Source: an uncultured Eubacteriales bacterium (lineage in GTDB: Bacteria > Bacillota > Clostridia > Christensenellales > Borkfalkiaceae). Taken from it: a stretch of DNA of 64,000 nt. The position numbers and the translations under genes were made by a program. The notes under the pieces were generated by a model. It was not told the origin of the DNA. It did not search any database and saw nothing but the letters and a program-made list of their open reading frames with translations. Location: the NCBI GenBank assembly GCA_905209085.1, contig CAJLRM010000001.1:62001-126000 (forward strand), in the 5' to 3' direction. Shown in pieces: positions 1 to 9,021 of the stretch (positions within the stretch are counted from its first letter, which is position 1; each line of letters starts with the position of its first letter).

Positions 1-1069
1 TGAAAAAGTTTATCCAGTTGCCCTCGCCTAACACCATATCAAACAGGAAGTCCACCATAAAGAAAGAAAGGATAATTCCGAATCCGAAAGAGAAGGCAAA
101 ATAAAATCCTATCGCCGCGCCGATACGGTTTTTCGAAGTTACCATCTGTCCCAGACAAATACATACGAAATACAGGTGTATGGAGAAGAACTGAAAAAAG
201 AATCCGAAAAGGAGCATCTCGACGAACGCCAGCGCGGGCAAATTGCTATCCATACAAGCTTTAAACAGCTGCGCAAACATACTTTGCTGTATATAGTACT
301 CCATTCCGAGCGTGGGAGCATATGCCAAAAGCATCGCGAGTTCCGTAACGATCGTAGTGAGGATCATCGCCGTAAACGCGGAAATGAGTTTGGAAAAAAG
401 ATGTTCTTCGGCCGTGGCGGGAATGCTCATCGTCAGATAGCCTTCTCCCGAGAACAGGTTTTTATAAAACCTTGAAACAACGGCGATGACGCTTACGACG
501 GAAGCCGCCGAAACGCCGAGTCCGAGCAAAGCCCAAAACGCCGTCGCCGCTTTTATCGCCGTGTTTACCGAGGAAGTACTTTGCGCAAGCATATATAAGA
601 GAAAAGAAACGACCGACAACGCCGCGAGCGCAAGATAGCAAGGGATCAAAAATTTTGCCAAAGCGCGAAAATCGTGTTTCAAAAGCTTTTTCAGCATAGA
701 TCCGCGCATCGCTTTGATATTGCCCGATTTGTTGAGATCTTTTTCGGGAACCGAGGAACGCTTGGCAAAATCCGACTGATAATGCCTTTCGTGAGGATCG
801 GGAGCGTTCGCGTTTTGTCCGCCTTTCGAAGAGGCTTGAAAATTCTGCGGCTGCGGCATGAAATAGCCGCCGTTTCCCGCGGATTGCCCCGAAGGAACGA
901 AGTAACCGCCCGCGTCGGGCGGGAGAGTATTGGGCGGCGCGGAAGCGTCCGGGGAGAACAGATCGTCCTTTTCCGCGTTTTCCGAAGCGGGCTTTTGAGG
1001 AGTGCCCGAATGCCCCCCTTCCGCATTATCTCCGTTTTCAAACCAATATTTTTTGTCGTCCGCTACCAT
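1..1069 (-). CDS. ABC-2 type transporter permease, partial (runs off left edge)
   Basis: The frame is open from an ATG at 1069 to the window edge, so the C-terminus is missing. The first ~110 residues are hydrophilic and rich in Pro, Gln, Gly and Asn (for example GGYFVPSGQ, GGYFMPQPQN); several hydrophobic membrane segments follow (LIPCYLALAALSVVSFLLY, FWALLGLGVSAASVVSVIAV, then more). The start overlaps the stop of the upstream ATPase by 7 bases (ATGGTAG), which indicates translational coupling, so this is the membrane partner of that ATPase. Such two-gene exporters in Firmicutes (YtrB/YhcH-like) often handle antimicrobial peptides or lipids, but the substrate cannot be told here. The long low-complexity cytoplasmic N-terminal region is unusual for an ABC-2 permease. 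Confidence 0.8.
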   Translation of the reverse strand, partial: MVADDKKYWFENGDNAEGGHSGTPQKPASENAEKDDLFSPDASAPPNTLPPDAGGYFVPSGQSAGNGGYFMPQPQNFQASSKGGQNANAPDPHERHYQSDFAKRSSVPEKDLNKSGNIKAMRGSMLKKLLKHDFRALAKFLIPCYLALAALSVVSFLLYMLAQSTSSVNTAIKAATAFWALLGLGVSAASVVSVIAVVSRFYKNLFSGEGYLTMSIPATAEEHLFSKLISAFTAMILTTIVTELAMLLAYAPTLGMEYYIQQSMFAQLFKACMDSNLPALAFVEMLLFGFFFQFFSIHLYFVCICLGQMVTSKNRIGAAIGFYFAFSFGFGIILSFFMVDFLFDMVLGEGNWINFF

Positions 1070-1764
1070 CTGAATACCTCCCTGAAAAGTTGGTCGATCG
1101 TTTTGCCTTCCCCGCGCCTGATCTCGTTGGCGCCGCCCTGCAAGACAATGTTTCCGCCCTGCAAAAACATCACGTAATCGAGGATCGGTTCGATATCGCC
1201 GATGAGATGCGTGCAGATGATCAGCGTGGCGTCGGGATTTTTATTGGCTACGATGGTGTGCAGGATGTAATCGCGCGCGGCGGGATCGACGCCCGCGATG
1301 GGTTCGTCGAAAATGTACAGTTTGGCGTTGCGCGCAAGGGTGAGAATAAGGCCTAACTTCTCCTTGGTGCCTTTGGACAGCGCGCGCACTTTCTGCGTCT
1401 TGCTGACGCCGAGTTCCTCGATCATCTTCCATGCCCGCGCCTCGTCGAAATCCGCGAAAAAGTCCCGATAATATTCCACTTCCTGCCTGACCGTAAAAGA
1501 ATCGTTGAGGAAGTTGCTGTCGGGGAGATAAGCGACCAGCGACTTTGTTTCCGTCCCGATGGACAGTCCCGCGATGCGAAGATAGCCCGAGCTGGGCGTC
1601 AAAAGTCCCGCCATCAGCTTAATAAACGTCGTTTTGCCGCTGCCGTTGGTGCCGAGAAGACCTACGATCCTTCCCTCGTCCGGCAGAGAAAACGTCAGGT
1701 TGTTGAGAGCGCGAAGTCCCTTATAGTCTTTCGTCAGCCCTCTGCACTCCAATATATTTTCCAT
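1063..1764 (-). CDS. ABC transporter ATP-binding protein (YtrB/CcmA-like exporter ATPase)
   Basis: A 233-residue nucleotide-binding subunit that would power the adjoining membrane protein. Walker A is GTNGSGKTT (about 38-46), the signature is the variant LSKGTKEK (about 129-136) and Walker B is LYIFDEP (about 149-155), followed by a D-loop and a switch His in ICTH. The length is normal for single-domain exporter ATPases. Its stop overlaps the permease start. A consensus-like promoter lies ~60 bases upstream, and a GAAGGAG ribosome site precedes the ATG. No GntR regulator gene, which often accompanies such pairs, is present in the window. Confidence 0.9.
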   Translation of the reverse strand: MENILECRGLTKDYKGLRALNNLTFSLPDEGRIVGLLGTNGSGKTTFIKLMAGLLTPSSGYLRIAGLSIGTETKSLVAYLPDSNFLNDSFTVRQEVEYYRDFFADFDEARAWKMIEELGVSKTQKVRALSKGTKEKLGLILTLARNAKLYIFDEPIAGVDPAARDYILHTIVANKNPDATLIICTHLIGDIEPILDYVMFLQGGNIVLQGGANEIRRGEGKTIDQLFREVFRW

Positions 1765-1820
1765 ATTTTCCCTAATCGCTCCTTCCGTCCGCTTTTTTAA
1801 CGGACGTATACGTCAATCTA

Positions 1821-1849
1821 ATTTTAACATACTTTTCACAAAAAGTCAA
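1821..1849 (-). promoter_or_regulatory. Sigma-A type promoter of the ABC exporter operon
   Basis: Reading the minus strand, TTGACT (1844-1849) and TAAAAT (1821-1826) are separated by 17 bases. A short dyad GTCCG...CGGAC at about 1787-1805 lies in the leader just upstream of the ribosome site and could affect mRNA stability. Confidence 0.65.
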
Positions 1850-2256
1850 TACTTACGAAAAAAGGGTTGCGCTTAATTGCAAATTGTTTTAATTTTTTTG
1901 AAAAACTTATCTAAAACTCCCCCTTTAAACGTCCCTTTCCCCTCTTTTCCTTTTGTACGAGCTTTTTTTCGTAAAAAACGACAAAAATTTTTCAAGCCGC
2001 CGTCCACCTTACTGATTATATGCCGAAGGCGGTTTATTTAGAGGTTGTCTATACAAAAGGATAGAAACTTATCTTGTCAATCCTTTTTTCGGCATGAAAA
2101 CAAGCGCGGAAGAAAAGCAGCGAAACGGACGGTCCCGCTCAAACGCGCGGGAGGCGTCAAAAATTGTATTCTTACGCGCCTCGGAAAAAATCGGAACAAA
2201 AGTCGTTTTTTTCGCCAAAAATAGAACAAGGTAGATTTCGCCCGCCTCTATAAAGA
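1850..2256. other. Intergenic gap without a recognised gene
   Basis: About 400 bases with no convincing reading frame. It has AT-rich runs, a GGATTGACA stretch near 2072-2085 (minus strand), an AAAGGAT...ATCCTTTTTT dyad around 2056-2090 that looks terminator-like on the plus strand, and a TATAAT-like box near 2013-2018. I could not assemble these into a promoter with correct spacing. Confidence 0.4.
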
Positions 2257-2311
2257 CAAAAACGGACGCGCCGTGTACGAGATGAATTTCTCGCGCAGCC
2301 GTCCGTTTTTT
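2257..2311 (-). terminator. Intrinsic terminator downstream of ftsY
   Basis: The arms AAAACGGACG (2259-2268) and CGTCCGTTTT (2300-2309) pair perfectly around a ~30-base loop that has a smaller dyad of its own. The outer bases give a T-run on both strands, so it may act in both directions. Confidence 0.75.
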
Positions 2312-2338
2312 CGTAATCGCAACCCTGCCCTGTTCCTT

Positions 2339-3235
2339 TTACAAAATCGCATCCACGAAGCTCTTGGCGTCGAATTTTTCCAGATCCTCTATTTTTTCGC
2401 CCGTGCCCGCAAAGATGACGGGAAGAGCCAATTCGGAAGCCAACGAAAACACGAAGCCTCCCTTCGCCGTTCCGTCCAATTTGGTGAGAACGAGGCCGTC
2501 CAGTTCCACCGCTTCGTCGAACGTTCGCGCCTGACTGACGGCGTTCTGCCCCGTCGTGGCGTCGAGCACCAATAATTTCAAAAAGTCGGCTTCGGGATAT
2601 TCGCGCGTGACGACCCGATCCATCTTTTGCAATTCTTTCATCAGATTGTCTTTGACATGGAGGCGCCCTGCCGTATCGACGATGACCACGTCCGTGCGCT
2701 TGGCCTTGGCGGAAGAAACCGCGTCGAAAATGACCGCCGCGGGATCGCTCCCCTCCTCGTGTTTGACGATGCGCACTTTGGCGCGCTCCGCCCACACAGA
2801 AAGCTGTTCGCTTGCCGCCGCGCGGAAAGTGTCCGCCGCCGCCACTGTCACGCTTTTGCCCTGATCGAGAAAATAGCGCGCCAATTTGCCGATCGTCGTC
2901 GTCTTGCCGACCCCGTTGACCCCCACCAGCATAATGACGCACGGATAGGAAACGTCGGGCACCTCCGCCTCCTCCAAAATATCCGTCAGGATGCCGCGCA
3001 GCAGCTCCGTCACGTATTCCTCGTCTTTGAGCTTTTCGTCGATCGCCTGCGCCTTGACTCGTTCCACCACCTCTTCCGCCGCGGCGACGGAAACGTCGGA
3101 AGAAATGAGGATTTCTTCCAATTCCTCATAAAACTCGTCGCCCAGCTTATTTTTGGAAAAGAGCATCCGAAGCTTGCCCGAAAAATTGTCTTTTGTCTTT
3201 TTAAGCGCTCCGAAAAGCTTGCCGAAAATTCCCAT
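2339..3235 (-). CDS. ftsY: Signal recognition particle receptor FtsY
   Basis: A GTPase of the inner membrane face that receives SRP-ribosome complexes and passes them to the Sec translocon. I chose the start MGIFGKLFG, giving 298 residues, because a CAGGAG ribosome site precedes it; an upstream ATG at 3301 would add an atypical 22-residue leader. The N-terminal four-helix N domain (about 1-85) is followed by the G domain with GVNGVGKTTT, DTFRAAA, VDTAGR, TKLDGTAKGG and the closing GxGE motif (GTGEKIEDL). There is no acidic A domain, as is common in Gram-positives. It is last in the asnS-plsX-rnc-smc-ftsY row, separated from smc by a terminator-like hairpin. Confidence 0.96.
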   Translation of the reverse strand: MGIFGKLFGALKKTKDNFSGKLRMLFSKNKLGDEFYEELEEILISSDVSVAAAEEVVERVKAQAIDEKLKDEEYVTELLRGILTDILEEAEVPDVSYPCVIMLVGVNGVGKTTTIGKLARYFLDQGKSVTVAAADTFRAAASEQLSVWAERAKVRIVKHEEGSDPAAVIFDAVSSAKAKRTDVVIVDTAGRLHVKDNLMKELQKMDRVVTREYPEADFLKLLVLDATTGQNAVSQARTFDEAVELDGLVLTKLDGTAKGGFVFSLASELALPVIFAGTGEKIEDLEKFDAKSFVDAIL

Positions 3236-3301
3236 AACACTCCTGAATGTCGATTGATGATTGTTGCTCCCGCAAAAAGGCAGGGGCAGGGCTGCGCCCA
3301 A

Positions 3302-3328
3302 TTAAAAACCCGCTTCTGTCTTTGCGGG
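3302..3328 (-). terminator. Short terminator-like hairpin right after smc
   Basis: On the minus strand the smc stop is followed at once by CCCGC-(10 base loop)-GCGGG and TTTTTAATT. It would attenuate read-through from smc into ftsY. Confidence 0.6.
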
Positions 3329-3329
3329 T

Positions 3330-6300
3330 CTACTCGACCGTACCCGCGCCGAGCCGCTGTTCCACTTCCGCCAGTTTGACGGAAACGATCTTGGAAACGC
3401 CCTTTTCCTGCATCGTGACGCCGAACAGGGAATCCGCCTGATTCATGGTCGGCTTTCTGTGGGTGATGACGATGAACTGCGTATCCTCTGAGAAGCGCTT
3501 TAAATAGGAGGCGAATCTATCCACGTTGGCGTCGTCGAGCGCCGCTTCGATTTCGTCTAAAATACAGAAGGGCATCGGGCGCGCCTTCAAAATGGCGAAC
3601 AGAATGGCGATTGCCGTCAAAGCGCGTTCGCCGCCCGAAAGCAGGGAGATCTTCGTCAGTTTCTTGCCCGGAGGACAAGCCACGATTTCCACGCCCGCAT
3701 TGAGGGGGTCCTCGCCCTCGACGTAATCGAGCTGCAATTCCGCCTTGCCGCCGCCGAACAACTCCTTGAACGTGATCTTGAAATTCTCGTTGATTTCGTT
3801 GAAGCCCTCGTCGAATTGTTTGAGCATTTCGCCGCGGATCTCATCCAGAGCGACCGTCAGATCCTCGATGGCTTTCTGCAAGTCGTCGCGCTGCGTCACC
3901 ATCTCGTCGTAATGCGCCTTTTCTTCCGCATATTCCTCCACGGCGTTGGGATTGACCGCGCCCAGCATGGTGATCTTGCGCTTTAAAACGGCGATGACGG
4001 AAGCCGCCTCGTCTACGTTGAACGCCTCCTTCTTCAAAGACAGGCACGCCTCGTAATCCATGGCGTACGCCTCCTCGATTCTCAGGCGCATATTTTCGAG
4101 ATTGGTGTCGATTTTACTGATCTCTATCTCGCATTTATATCGCTTGTCCGACTGCTTGGTAATCTGCTCCTGCAAGGAGGTCTTTTCTTCTTCCAGCTCC
4201 GTCTGACGAACGTTGATTTCTTCCTTTTCCCTGGACAGAGCGGCGATTTTTTCCACAATTTCTTGCACAGCCGCCTTTTCCTCGTCGGTAAGTTCCTTTT
4301 CCTGCGCCTCCGCTTCCAGCGCGTGCAGCTTGCCTTCCAAATCCTTCTTGGACGCTTCCGTGTCGAAAATCCGTTTGACCAGCTCTTCCTTTTCCGCTGT
4401 GAGTCGCTTCACGTCCGCCTCTTCCTTTTCGACCGCGGAAAGAAGCGCCGCGTATTCCACTTCCAAATCGTGGAGTTTTTTGCTCTTTTCCTCGCGTTCC
4501 GCCTTAAAACGGTCGCACTGGCTGCGCTGGGAAGTGAGTTCCTCCTCCGCGCCCGCCCGCAGGGAATTGAGTTCCTCCTCGCTGCGGGAGGAATTTTCCT
4601 CCTCGCTTTGCAGCGCTTTGAGCTTCTCGGTCAATTCCGCGAGAGCCTCCTCGTACACGCCGATATCCGCTTCCGCCTCTTCAATCTGCTGCAAAACCGC
4701 CGCTTCGCGCTGTTGAAGCGCCGCGAGCTCGCTGATCGAGGACTGATACTTGGCGCGGAGTTTCTCCACTTCCTCCTCCGCGTTTCTTCTCGCTTCCTCG
4801 CTCTCCGCGATCGCCGTTTTGAGTTTTTCGATATATTTCTGCTTGCGCGCGATGTTTTCTTTACATTCCTGAATCTTGCGCTCGTTGGACAAAAGAGAGC
4901 CGGCGTCTTTGCGGCGGCTGCCGCCCGTCATCGCGCCGCTCGTCATGACGATGTCGCCGTCGAGCGTGACGATCTTGAACGAGTTGCCGTACTTCTTGGC
5001 GATCGTATTGGCGTTGAAAATATTGTCGCAGATGAGCGTATTGCCGAGCAGATTGCTGATGACGTTATAATAATAGTCGTCGTATTGCACGAGTTCGGTG
5101 GCAAGCCCCATCGCGCCCTTTTCGTTGAGCGCGCGCTGGATCTCCCGCGTATCGGGCTTGGGTCGCATACTCGAAACGGGCAGGAAGGTGACGACGCCGC
5201 CGTTGGTGCGCTTCAAATATTCGATGAGATAGCGGGCGTCGTCGCTCGACGCGGTGACGACGTTCTGCATCGCGCCGCCGAGCGCCGTTTCCACCGCCGT
5301 TTCGTATTTCTGCTCGGTGCGGAGGATATCCGCGAGCGCGCCCTTGACGCGGTTTCCCACGTCGGGATTCGTCTTCGCCACCGACAAAAGGCGGCGCACG
5401 GAATCCTTATATCCTTCAAAGCGGTTCTTTAAGCTGATGTACAGCTCCAAGCTGTCGCGCAAAGACGCCAGCTGACCGTTGGCGTTGAAGAGCTCCTGAT
5501 TGAAATTGTTGACGGTGAGCTGCATTTCCCGCATTTCTTCCGTCTGATCTTCGAGCGCCTGCGTGCCCGTGGAGTTGAAATCTTTGAGGCGTTTGACGTC
5601 GCCGCGCACGGCGGAGAGTTCGTCTTGCAGCCGTTCTTTTCTCTGTCGGCTCTTTTCGAGCGCCGAATCGATTTCTTTAATTCGTTCCTGCGTCGCTTCC
5701 TTGCGCGCGGAAAGCGTACCGATATTCTTCTTGATCTCCGAAAGATTTTCCGCGGAAGAGAGCTGACTGAGCCGCTTTTCGTCCGTCAGACGCTCGAACA
5801 CCGCGATTTTACTATCGAGCGCGGAAACCGCCGAGCGCAGCACGTCCGTTTCGTTTTCGATCACCGCGATGCGCGCCGTATCCGCTTTGCGCTTCTGCGC
5901 GCCGAGCGCCATTCCGTCGTCAATCTCGCCGATGCGTCTCTTGCTTTCTTCCAGGACGTCCGACGCCGCGGAAATTTGCGAGCGATAAGTGCTCATTCTC
6001 TCGCGGACGAGTTTAAGTTCCCCGTCCTTCCTTTCGTTGCCGACGGAAAGTTCCACGCGGCGATCGTTCAGTTCGGTAAGTTCCGCGTCTGCGGCCGCGA
6101 TTTTCTGACGGTTTTCCTCCGTTTTGCGGTTGACCTTCTCCACGTTTACGTTGAGGGAGATGATCTGATCGGAAATGCCCGCGATGTCCCGCTTGAATTT
6201 ATCCTTTTCGTTTTCCGCGTTGTCGTAGCGGTATATGTAGGTGTTCGCCTCGTTGATTTTGAGGGACTCGGAATACTCGTTGAATTCCCGCGCCGCGTCC

Positions 6301-6926
6301 GCCTGCTTGGAAAGGGGACCCAAACGGCGCTCCGCTTCGTCGATGCGCTGGCGGTAAATAAAGAGATTGGAATTGGAGTCCTCTAATTTCCGCTCGATCT
6401 CCTGCTTGCGGGACTTATAGACCATCAGCCCCGTGGCTTCCTCGAAAATGAGCCGGCGATCCTCGGGCTTGGCGTTCATGATCTGCTCCACCTTGCCCTG
6501 ACCGATGATGGAATACCCCTCTTTGCCAAGACCTATGCCGTGAAACAGCGCCACGATGTCTTTAAGACGGCTGGGCTGACCGTTGATGAGATATTTGCTT
6601 TCGCCGTTTCGATACAGGCGTCGGGTCATGCCCACGTCCGCCACGTCCAGGTCGAAAATGTGATTCGAATTGTCAAAGACGAGAGTCACCTCGCAAAAGG
6701 ACAGCGGCTTTCTTTCCAGCGTTCCGCCGAAGATGACGTCCTGCATATTCGTGCCGCGCAGGGACTTTGCCGACTGCTCGCCGAGTACCCATCTGACCGC
6801 GTCCGCGACGTTGCTCTTGCCGCAGCCGTTCGGTCCGACGATGCAAGTCACCCCGTCGTCGAAACGGATCGTCGTTTTATCGGCGAACGATTTAAAACCG
6901 ACAAGTTGTATTTCCTTTAAATCCAA
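3330..6926 (-). CDS. smc: Chromosome segregation SMC ATPase
   Basis: A 1198-residue condensin ATPase that compacts and segregates the chromosome as a dimer with ScpA and ScpB, which are not in this window. The N-terminal P-loop GPNGCGKS is at 31-38. Long coiled coils flank a hinge (about 510-670, including GGAMQNVVTASSDDARYLI), and the C-terminal head has LLSGGERALTAIA and the Walker B segment CILDEIEAALDD. The start codon is TTG (6924-6926), set by an AAAGGAG site 8 bases upstream; no nearby ATG gives the conserved MxLKxIxLxGFKSFA beginning. It follows rnc by 48 bases. Confidence 0.97.
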   Translation of the reverse strand: MDLKEIQLVGFKSFADKTTIRFDDGVTCIVGPNGCGKSNVADAVRWVLGEQSAKSLRGTNMQDVIFGGTLERKPLSFCEVTLVFDNSNHIFDLDVADVGMTRRLYRNGESKYLINGQPSRLKDIVALFHGIGLGKEGYSIIGQGKVEQIMNAKPEDRRLIFEEATGLMVYKSRKQEIERKLEDSNSNLFIYRQRIDEAERRLGPLSKQADAAREFNEYSESLKINEANTYIYRYDNAENEKDKFKRDIAGISDQIISLNVNVEKVNRKTEENRQKIAAADAELTELNDRRVELSVGNERKDGELKLVRERMSTYRSQISAASDVLEESKRRIGEIDDGMALGAQKRKADTARIAVIENETDVLRSAVSALDSKIAVFERLTDEKRLSQLSSAENLSEIKKNIGTLSARKEATQERIKEIDSALEKSRQRKERLQDELSAVRGDVKRLKDFNSTGTQALEDQTEEMREMQLTVNNFNQELFNANGQLASLRDSLELYISLKNRFEGYKDSVRRLLSVAKTNPDVGNRVKGALADILRTEQKYETAVETALGGAMQNVVTASSDDARYLIEYLKRTNGGVVTFLPVSSMRPKPDTREIQRALNEKGAMGLATELVQYDDYYYNVISNLLGNTLICDNIFNANTIAKKYGNSFKIVTLDGDIVMTSGAMTGGSRRKDAGSLLSNERKIQECKENIARKQKYIEKLKTAIAESEEARRNAEEEVEKLRAKYQSSISELAALQQREAAVLQQIEEAEADIGVYEEALAELTEKLKALQSEEENSSRSEEELNSLRAGAEEELTSQRSQCDRFKAEREEKSKKLHDLEVEYAALLSAVEKEEADVKRLTAEKEELVKRIFDTEASKKDLEGKLHALEAEAQEKELTDEEKAAVQEIVEKIAALSREKEEINVRQTELEEEKTSLQEQITKQSDKRYKCEIEISKIDTNLENMRLRIEEAYAMDYEACLSLKKEAFNVDEAASVIAVLKRKITMLGAVNPNAVEEYAEEKAHYDEMVTQRDDLQKAIEDLTVALDEIRGEMLKQFDEGFNEINENFKITFKELFGGGKAELQLDYVEGEDPLNAGVEIVACPPGKKLTKISLLSGGERALTAIAILFAILKARPMPFCILDEIEAALDDANVDRFASYLKRFSEDTQFIVITHRKPTMNQADSLFGVTMQEKGVSKIVSVKLAEVEQRLGAGTVE

Positions 6927-6974
6927 AGTCGTAGCTCCTTTTTCCTTATCCTTTTCTCTTTATATTCTCTATCC

Positions 6975-7634
6975 TCAGTCCTTTCGTCGGGAGAGGATGG
7001 AAAGCAGTTTTTTCGCCGCTTCCTGCTGCGCCGCGGTGATATTTTTTCCCGTGCCCGTCGCCTCCGCGCCGTCCGCGCGGGCGGTCACCGTCCACACGGG
7101 CGCGTGATCGGCGCCCGACTTCTGCGCCTCCCCGTAATCGGGAATGGGTTTGCCGCGCTTTTGCAGCCAGATTTGCAGCTTGCCGATGTAATTTTCCTCG
7201 CGGCTGAGCTGTAAATGCCGGGAAACGAACTTCTTTGCCGCCTCGAAGCCGCCGTCGAGATAGATCGCCGCCGCCACCGTTTCAAAAAGGCTGGAAGTCG
7301 TCTTTTCGCCCACATTGGACGCTCCGCCTTCAAACAGAAGATACTCTTTTAGCCCCATCTTTTCCACGACCGCCGAAAGCGCCTTCTGATTGACCAGCCT
7401 CTGCCGACTTTCCGTCATCTCGCCTTCTGTGAACTTTCTGCCGTTTTCCTCGCAGGCATACAAGAGCTCCGATACGACCAGCTGCAAAACGGCGTCCCCG
7501 AGATATTCCAGCCGCTCGTTATTCTCTCCGCCGTGGACGTTGGAATACGTGGAATGCGTAAACGCCAGCGTCAACAGCTCTTTGTCCTTAAAGACGTATC
7601 CGATTTTCCGTTCCGCTTCGGCAAATGCCGTCAT
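6975..7634 (-). CDS. rnc: Ribonuclease III
   Basis: A double-strand-specific endoribonuclease that processes rRNA precursors and some mRNAs. The 219 residues hold the RNase III domain with the signature ERLEYLGDAVL (about 40-50) and a second acidic cluster in SLFETVAAAIYLDGG, followed by a C-terminal double-stranded RNA binding domain (about 150-217, ending in AQQEAAKKLLSIL). It lies between plsX and smc as in many Firmicutes, though acpP and the fab genes usually found between plsX and rnc are absent. Confidence 0.96.
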   Translation of the reverse strand: MTAFAEAERKIGYVFKDKELLTLAFTHSTYSNVHGGENNERLEYLGDAVLQLVVSELLYACEENGRKFTEGEMTESRQRLVNQKALSAVVEKMGLKEYLLFEGGASNVGEKTTSSLFETVAAAIYLDGGFEAAKKFVSRHLQLSREENYIGKLQIWLQKRGKPIPDYGEAQKSGADHAPVWTVTARADGAEATGTGKNITAAQQEAAKKLLSILSRRKD

Positions 7635-7769
7635 ACCGCCTTCGTCCTCCCGATCCGTTTGTCAAGCGACGTGCGCCTTGCCGCCGATCTTCGGCAAAAG
7701 TTGTTTGCCGCTAAAAAACCGGTGACGGCGTATCTCGCGCCTATGTATCGCCTTACGAAACGCAAAAAA

Positions 7770-8819
7770 TCATGCCTTCGTTTCGTAAGCGGGCTCGGAC
7801 GGCACCGCCGCGGTCAGATCCGCTTCTTCGAGCATTTTCTCTATCTTGCCCACCATGTCGCCGCGGACGGCTTCCACAGCCTGTCCCACGCAGATGGAAA
7901 AACCGCTGCCCTTGGAATTGCCGTGTGCTTTTACGACCGCTTTTTTCAATCCCAAAAACATCGCTCCGCCCATCGTTTCGTAATCGGCGGATTTTTTGAT
8001 ATTTTTGATGATGTCGTAAACCAGCGCCGCGCGCATCGTCGCAAAGACATTCTTTTTAAATTGCCGCTTCATAATAGTGCTGATCGCCTTGCCGCAGCCC
8101 TCGATGGACTTTAAGGCGATATTTCCCGTAAAGCCGTCCGCCACCGCGATGTCGATGTCGCCCGCCATAATGTCCCGTCCCTCGACGTTGCCCGCGTAAT
8201 CGATACAGGAGATCTGCTTTAAGAGCGCGTTGGCTTCCCGATGCATTTCATCTCCCTTATGATCTTCCGTGCCGTTGTTGAGAAGTCCCACTTTCGGGCT
8301 TTTCATGCCGTACGCCGCCTGCGCGTAAGCCGTCGCCATCATGGCGAAATGCGCGAGATTGACGGGTTTGCATTCGAGATTGGCGCCGCAGTCGCAAAGC
8401 AGTGTGCCCGTACCGCGCAGATTCGGAATCCGCGGACAGAGCGCGGGGCGGGAAATTCCCTTGATTCTGCCCAGAATCATGACGGCCGCCGCCAGAACCG
8501 CGCCCGTCGCGCCCGAGGAAACCAATGCGTCCGCTTTGCCCTCTTTCAGGAGCTGAAAAGCGACCACCGTGGAGGAATCTTTCTTGGTCTTGACCGCCTT
8601 TGTCGGCACGTCGTCGTTGGTGATGACCTCGGGGGCGTGCACGATCTCCACGCGCGAAACGTCGTACTTATATTTTTGAAGCTCAGCTTTTACGCGCGCT
8701 TCGTCCCCCACGAGAAGGGCGGAAAAATCCTTGTCCTTTTGAAGGGCCTCTATCGTGCCTTTTACCTGTTGTTCGGGGGCGAAATCGCCGCCCATTGCGT
8801 CTATGGCGATCTTGATCAT
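7770..8819 (-). CDS. plsX: Phosphate acyltransferase PlsX
   Basis: It converts acyl-ACP to acyl-phosphate, the acyl donor for PlsY in the first step of phospholipid synthesis, acting at the inner membrane surface. At 349 residues it is full length. It begins IKIAIDAMGGDFAP, the family hallmark, and contains SSGATGAVLAAAVMILGRIKGI, LLNNGTEDHKGDE and VADGFTGNIALKSIEG. A GGCAGG ribosome site precedes the ATG. The 3' neighbour is rnc, 135 bases away. Neither rpmF nor fapR is seen upstream; asnS takes that place. Confidence 0.96.
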   Translation of the reverse strand: MIKIAIDAMGGDFAPEQQVKGTIEALQKDKDFSALLVGDEARVKAELQKYKYDVSRVEIVHAPEVITNDDVPTKAVKTKKDSSTVVAFQLLKEGKADALVSSGATGAVLAAAVMILGRIKGISRPALCPRIPNLRGTGTLLCDCGANLECKPVNLAHFAMMATAYAQAAYGMKSPKVGLLNNGTEDHKGDEMHREANALLKQISCIDYAGNVEGRDIMAGDIDIAVADGFTGNIALKSIEGCGKAISTIMKRQFKKNVFATMRAALVYDIIKNIKKSADYETMGGAMFLGLKKAVVKAHGNSKGSGFSICVGQAVEAVRGDMVGKIEKMLEEADLTAAVPSEPAYETKA

Positions 8820-9021
8820 GGCTTAACCTGCCTTTTGTCTATTCTCGGTCGATTTTAATAGTAGTAAAACAGTAAAACGATCTCCCGCCGCCGAACGGAT
8901 AGACCGTTCCCCTCCTGAGGAGCCGTTCCGTCTATTCAAATGCGGCGAGTTTTTTATTTAATATTCCGCACGATACGAAATATCGGAAAGCGCGCAAACT
9001 TAGAATTTCGCGTTTTCGCCT

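Noticed and set aside
4263..5432. A 389-codon plus-strand frame opposite smc
   Set aside because: Antisense reading of coiled-coil codons, giving a Phe/Leu/Arg-rich product without a start signal.
8885..8940. Terminator between asnS and plsX
   Set aside because: The apparent dyad around ATAGAC...GTCTAT contains a direct repeat (CGTTCC) that does not pair, and no T-run follows.
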